Of a stretch of DNA of 64,000 bases, positions 60,467 to 64,000 are shown one piece after another. The stretch is from Bizionia myxarmorum (GTDB taxonomy: Bacteria; Bacteroidota; Bacteroidia; Flavobacteriales; Flavobacteriaceae), in the NCBI RefSeq assembly GCF_008086205.1, contig NZ_VSKK01000002.1:186001-250000 (forward strand). Direction: 5' to 3'. The translations under genes and the position numbers were made by a program. The notes under the pieces were generated by a model. The model searched no databases and was not told where the DNA came from. It was given only the letters and a program-made list of their open reading frames with translations. Within the stretch, counting starts at the first letter, position 1, and every line of letters begins with the position of its first letter.

Positions 60467-63442
60467 TTACAACGTATCACAATGGAAATGCAATTCTTCT
60501 TTCTTAACAACTGGTTTTGTTTTTAAACCTTTGTTTTTTGCTTGAAGCATCATGGTTGTTAATTCGTTTTTCTCCTTTTTCATAGCATCACGCGTTTGTT
60601 TGTCGCGATCCACATCAAAATAAATAGTGCCTTCAATTAGTGTTTTTTCAGCTTTACTGTAAATAGACATAGGATGATCACTCCAAAGTACCATATCGGC
60701 ATCTTTACCAACTTTGACACTTCCTACACGATTATCAATATGTAATAATTTTGCTGGGTTTAAAGTCACCATTTTCCAAGCTTCTTCTTCACTAACGCCA
60801 CCATACTTGACAACTTTAGCCGATTCTTGGTTTAAACGACGGGACATTTCAGCATCATCACTATTAATAGCGGTTACAATTCCTTGGTTGTGAAGAATAG
60901 CTGCATTATAAGGAATGGCATCATTTACTTCATATTTGTAAGCCCACCAATCACTAAAGGTTGATGCACCAACGCCATGTGCTTTCATTTTATCTGCTAC
61001 TTTATAACCTTCTAAAATGTGGGTGAATGTATTGATAGTAAAATCGAATTGATCAGCAACACTCATTAACATGTTAATTTCACTTTGAACATAAGAATGA
61101 CAAGTAATGAAACGTTCATTATTCATAATTTCAACAAGTGTTTCTAACTCTAAATCTTTTCTGAAAGGTTTCCCACTTTTCTTTAAAGCATCATAAGCTT
61201 TAGCTCTTGTGAAATAATCTATATAAACTTGCTCAACACCCATACGTGTTTGAGGAAAACGTGTGCGGGAATAATCGCCCCAATTGGATTGCTTGACGTT
61301 TTCACCTAAAGCGAACTTAATGGTTTTTGGTGCTTCATCAAAAATTAAGTTTTGAGCAGATTCACCCCATTTTAATTTGATAATAGCTGAACGACCTCCA
61401 ATAGGGTTTGCCGATCCGTGTAGAATTTGAATAGTTGTAACACCACCCGCTAAATTTCTATAGATGTTGACATCGTCAGAATCTACGACATCTTCAATAG
61501 TAACTTCTGCTGAAGAATTTTGTCCAGATTCGTTAACTGCTGAAGTCGCGATATGTGAGTGCTCATCAATAATTCCTGACGTAATATGTTTTCCAGTAGC
61601 ATCAATAACCGTAGCATTTCCGGCGCTTAAATTAGTGCCGATTTTTGTAATCTTACCATCTTTTACTAAAACATCAGTATTTTTTAAAATCCCTTCCGCT
61701 TCATTAGTCCAAACGGTTGCATTTTTAAATAAAAGCGTTTGCTGCTTTGGTTTTTCAGCAAAACCATAGGCCTCATTTGGATAGGTTATAGGAAATATTT
61801 TAACATCTGGTGACTTGTCTTCATCTTCATCATCTTTCGCGTCGTCAGACTTCTTACTAGCATCCTTTTCTACTTTTTTAGCGTAGAATGTGGTTTCACT
61901 ACCATTTGGTAAAATAGCCATTCCGTTAAGGTTAGCGGCATTAATAATTTTCGCTGATAACCTTACAAAATCTTGTTTCGTTGTATCAACACTTGAAAAG
62001 GTTAGCGCCATCCAATCATCCGTCATAGAAATTTTAGAACCTAATTTTCGAGACTCTGTTTTAACGGTTGATTTTAATTTTGACAATTCACCATCAATTT
62101 TCAAATCGTAGGTAGTTTCTGCAACTTTCAACTCATAATCACCACGAATATCAATCGTATTCATCGATACAATTTCATGTTTATTACCTATAACCCAGTT
62201 TTCATAAACCGTTGTTTTCTTATCGAAAATTTTACCAGAGGTAATTAAGAAATTGGCATAAGAACCAACTTTTAACGTTCCTATTTCATTGCTTTTTCCT
62301 AATATGCCTGCAGGAACGGTTGTTAAAGCTGCTAATGCAACAGTTTCATCTAAACCATATTCAATGGCTTTTTGAAGATTCGGCATAAATTGCGATGGCT
62401 TTTTTAAATCGTGTAACGTTAAAGCAAACGAAATCCCATTTTTTTGTAAGACGCTTGGGTTAATAGGCTTCTGATTCCACTCACGCATATCAGATAAACT
62501 AGCGGTACTGGCCATAATTGGATCTTCCATATCAAAAGCATCTGGAAAATTGATAGGAATAATAAACGTAGCATTGGTAGCTTTAATTTCGTTTATCAAT
62601 TCATATTCATCGCCACCACCAACAATTACGTATTGTGTATTAACATCGTCTCCAACTTTGTCCAAACGCAAATCGTTCATTTTACTACCTGCGTCCATAA
62701 TTTGAACGAGGCCTTTATTTTTATTGAAAGCTTCCAACGAACGGTCTTTAGTTTCAGATAAACCTTTTGCATACCAATCCGCATCATAATTAACCTGTCT
62801 TAAAAGTGCCGTGGCACCCATTAAAGAGGTTGGGTAGGATTGTCTAGATGCTACACTTTTACTGGTAGATAAATACTGTGCGGAACGATCGGCTAGAATG
62901 CGAGAAGCATCTGTACCGTTTGGAGAAAGTGCAATTAGACTTCCTGTTCCACGAATAATACCATCAGCAATATGGGTATTTACAACGCCAAAACCGGCTT
63001 CACGAATATCGCTGGCCATTTTAGAGTCGAAAGCATAGCTTTCAATAGCATTTTGTTCTGGTTTAATATGGTCGTTCCAGTAATAACCTTCGCGAGACGC
63101 ATCATATTGCGGACTGTTAGAACTGGAAGCGCGTTCCGGTTTTTTAACGCCAAACGTAGAGTAGATATCCACAAATGATGGATAAATATGTTTTCCTTCC
63201 AGATTAGTAGTTGTCGTATTCTCTGGAATTGTAACTTTTTTTCCACTGGCTATAACTTTACCATCCTTAATTAATAAGGTAGCGTTTTCAATAGTTTCAG
63301 TGGGTGATATATGCAAAGTTGCATTGGTAAAAGCAAAGTAACTGTGACTTTCTGCTTTTACACCATCATTTTTCGGGAAATAGTCTTGTGCCATGAGTGA
63401 AATACCACTCATAAAACAAAACAGCATCAATAGTTTTTTCAT
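60467..63442 (-). CDS. Secreted double-domain amidohydrolase family protein
   Basis: A 991-residue exported protein (signal peptide ending ISLMAQ). It has two amidohydrolase-fold domains. The first (about residues 40-430) has the flanking strands (LLIKDGKVIASG, GKHIYPSFVDIYSTFG) but no HxH. After an insertion with an acidic stretch (DDAKDDEDEDKS, about 535-546), the second domain (about 575-960) has HxH in IIDEHSHIAT (about 627-629), His in FITCHSYVQ and THILEGY, and Asp in AINSDDAEM (about 860), so it looks catalytic. The C-terminal TLEG-type strand is VKVGKDADMVLW. Substrate unknown; peptide or cyclic amide hydrolysis in the periplasm or outside is likely. Confidence 0.87.
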   Translation of the reverse strand: MKKLLMLFCFMSGISLMAQDYFPKNDGVKAESHSYFAFTNATLHISPTETIENATLLIKDGKVIASGKKVTIPENTTTTNLEGKHIYPSFVDIYSTFGVKKPERASSSNSPQYDASREGYYWNDHIKPEQNAIESYAFDSKMASDIREAGFGVVNTHIADGIIRGTGSLIALSPNGTDASRILADRSAQYLSTSKSVASRQSYPTSLMGATALLRQVNYDADWYAKGLSETKDRSLEAFNKNKGLVQIMDAGSKMNDLRLDKVGDDVNTQYVIVGGGDEYELINEIKATNATFIIPINFPDAFDMEDPIMASTASLSDMREWNQKPINPSVLQKNGISFALTLHDLKKPSQFMPNLQKAIEYGLDETVALAALTTVPAGILGKSNEIGTLKVGSYANFLITSGKIFDKKTTVYENWVIGNKHEIVSMNTIDIRGDYELKVAETTYDLKIDGELSKLKSTVKTESRKLGSKISMTDDWMALTFSSVDTTKQDFVRLSAKIINAANLNGMAILPNGSETTFYAKKVEKDASKKSDDAKDDEDEDKSPDVKIFPITYPNEAYGFAEKPKQQTLLFKNATVWTNEAEGILKNTDVLVKDGKITKIGTNLSAGNATVIDATGKHITSGIIDEHSHIATSAVNESGQNSSAEVTIEDVVDSDDVNIYRNLAGGVTTIQILHGSANPIGGRSAIIKLKWGESAQNLIFDEAPKTIKFALGENVKQSNWGDYSRTRFPQTRMGVEQVYIDYFTRAKAYDALKKSGKPFRKDLELETLVEIMNNERFITCHSYVQSEINMLMSVADQFDFTINTFTHILEGYKVADKMKAHGVGASTFSDWWAYKYEVNDAIPYNAAILHNQGIVTAINSDDAEMSRRLNQESAKVVKYGGVSEEEAWKMVTLNPAKLLHIDNRVGSVKVGKDADMVLWSDHPMSIYSKAEKTLIEGTIYFDVDRDKQTRDAMKKEKNELTTMMLQAKNKGLKTKPVVKKEELHFHCDTL

Positions 63443-63521
63443 TGGTTGAGGTTGGTTAAAAATTTAAAAAGTTAAATATAAGTTTTGTGTTAGGTTTTAG
63501 TTCTGTTAATTAACATTTCGT

Positions 63522-64000
63522 TTAGTTTTCTAAAAAGTAATTGACATATAAAGCCACTACATAGCTATAACTTTTCATGCCATCTTGCTGGTTATTGGCT
63601 TTTAAAAAGGAATTATAGGTTTCTTTAAAAACGGGTTCGGTAATGTTCTGATACCCGTTCCAAAAATCTTGCACTTCTTGGTAGTTTTTTAGAATACCTA
63701 AATTAATGGTTGGTAGCAATGTGTTGTATTGTTCTGGATCTCTTCTAAAAATTTCCAATAAACAATGGCGCAAAGCGAAAGTGTATCCACAATATTTGAA
63801 AAATTTATCTTCATGTGACATGGCAGCGAGACTTCCCATAAAATTCGCTTCATTTTCAGCAGCATAACCCAATTGGTGCGCAATTTCATGAGATACCGTT
63901 GTTGGGAATTTATAAGCTGGAATAAGTTCATCAATATGAGCCTCATTAGTCAACGGATTTAAATAACCACTAAATCCCATATAGGTTAGCGGTAAACTAA
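63522..64000 (-). CDS. DUF3810 family zinc-peptidase-like protein, N-terminus cut by window
   Basis: The C-terminal 159 residues are in the window; the frame is open to base 64000, so the start is outside. The fragment has a zinc-protease motif, TTVSHEIAHQLGYAAENEAN, with HEXXH and a Glu farther on as third ligand candidate (EANF), then FALRHCLLEIFRRDPEQYN and a C-terminal aromatic tail (VVALYVNYFLEN). This fits DUF3810. Full-length members have N-terminal membrane helices. It lies 79 bases upstream of the large amidohydrolase gene on the same strand. Confidence 0.82.
   Translation of the reverse strand, partial: SLPLTYMGFSGYLNPLTNEAHIDELIPAYKFPTTVSHEIAHQLGYAAENEANFMGSLAAMSHEDKFFKYCGYTFALRHCLLEIFRRDPEQYNTLLPTINLGILKNYQEVQDFWNGYQNITEPVFKETYNSFLKANNQQDGMKSYSYVVALYVNYFLEN

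Overview
The window looks like a chromosomal segment of a marine-type Flavobacteriaceae (Bacteroidota). The reasons are AT-rich DNA, several TTG starts, -7 promoter elements of the TAnnTTTG type, and marker genes such as a type IX secretion (T9SS) C-terminal sorting domain, a PorV/PorQ-type barrel, a long NusB, a PUR-alpha-like DUF3276 protein, leucine dehydrogenase and a SusC/FecA-style TonB receptor with a carboxypeptidase-like N-terminus. The genus cannot be fixed from sequence alone. No rRNA, tRNA, CRISPR array or intact transposase was seen.

Region 1 (1-17754, + strand) is a surface polysaccharide locus: a methyltransferase tail, two GT2 and six GT4 glycosyltransferases, an FkbM-type methyltransferase, a transglutaminase-fold protein with an intact Cys-His-Asp triad, an O-antigen ligase/polymerase and, last, a polyprenyl-phosphate sugar phosphotransferase that would start the repeat unit. 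No Wzx flippase or sugar-nucleotide genes are visible; they probably lie upstream. The locus is broken by repeat-rich non-coding DNA (3641-4095, 7603-8132, 13641-16362), including a 501-bp direct duplication.

Region 2 (17934-31689) carries envelope and housekeeping genes: a PorV-like barrel with a DUF4105/Lnb-type membrane protein, phosphatidylserine synthase, a DUF808 membrane protein, lptB, tatC, kdsD, recQ, a fused cyclophilin-FKBP isomerase and a thioredoxin-fold protein. Large non-coding repeat tracts separate them, among them a 12-unit array at 22861-23519.

Region 3 (31845-43353) is compact and ordinary: a BASS transporter, acyltransferase, DUF3276, ABC exporter, leucine dehydrogenase, nusB, DUF1573 lipoprotein, yajC, pepT, pyrD, LysE exporter and HMG-CoA lyase.

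Region 4 (43369-49736) is a probable iron-uptake operon: DUF4856 lipoprotein, imelysin-like lipoprotein, HTTM membrane protein and TonB-dependent receptor. A well-formed promoter is flanked by a perfect 13-bp inverted repeat, and a strong intrinsic terminator lies directly before the HTTM start codon.

Region 5 (50088-64000) holds guaB, a DUF3784 protein with a small unknown partner, a Ste24-like protease, a TrmH/SpoU methyltransferase, a 1260-residue T9SS-secreted multidomain protein, a DUF6503 lipoprotein, two secreted amidohydrolase-fold proteins in which only one of three domains keeps its metal ligands, and the end of a DUF3810 protein.

No wholly new system is proven. The best leads are the iron locus with its internal terminator, the amidohydrolase pair, the transglutaminase-fold protein in the glycan locus, heptanucleotide tandem tracts with unrelated units (one starting at the predicted transcription start of the phosphotransferase gene), and a combinatorial family of hairpin-headed intergenic modules.
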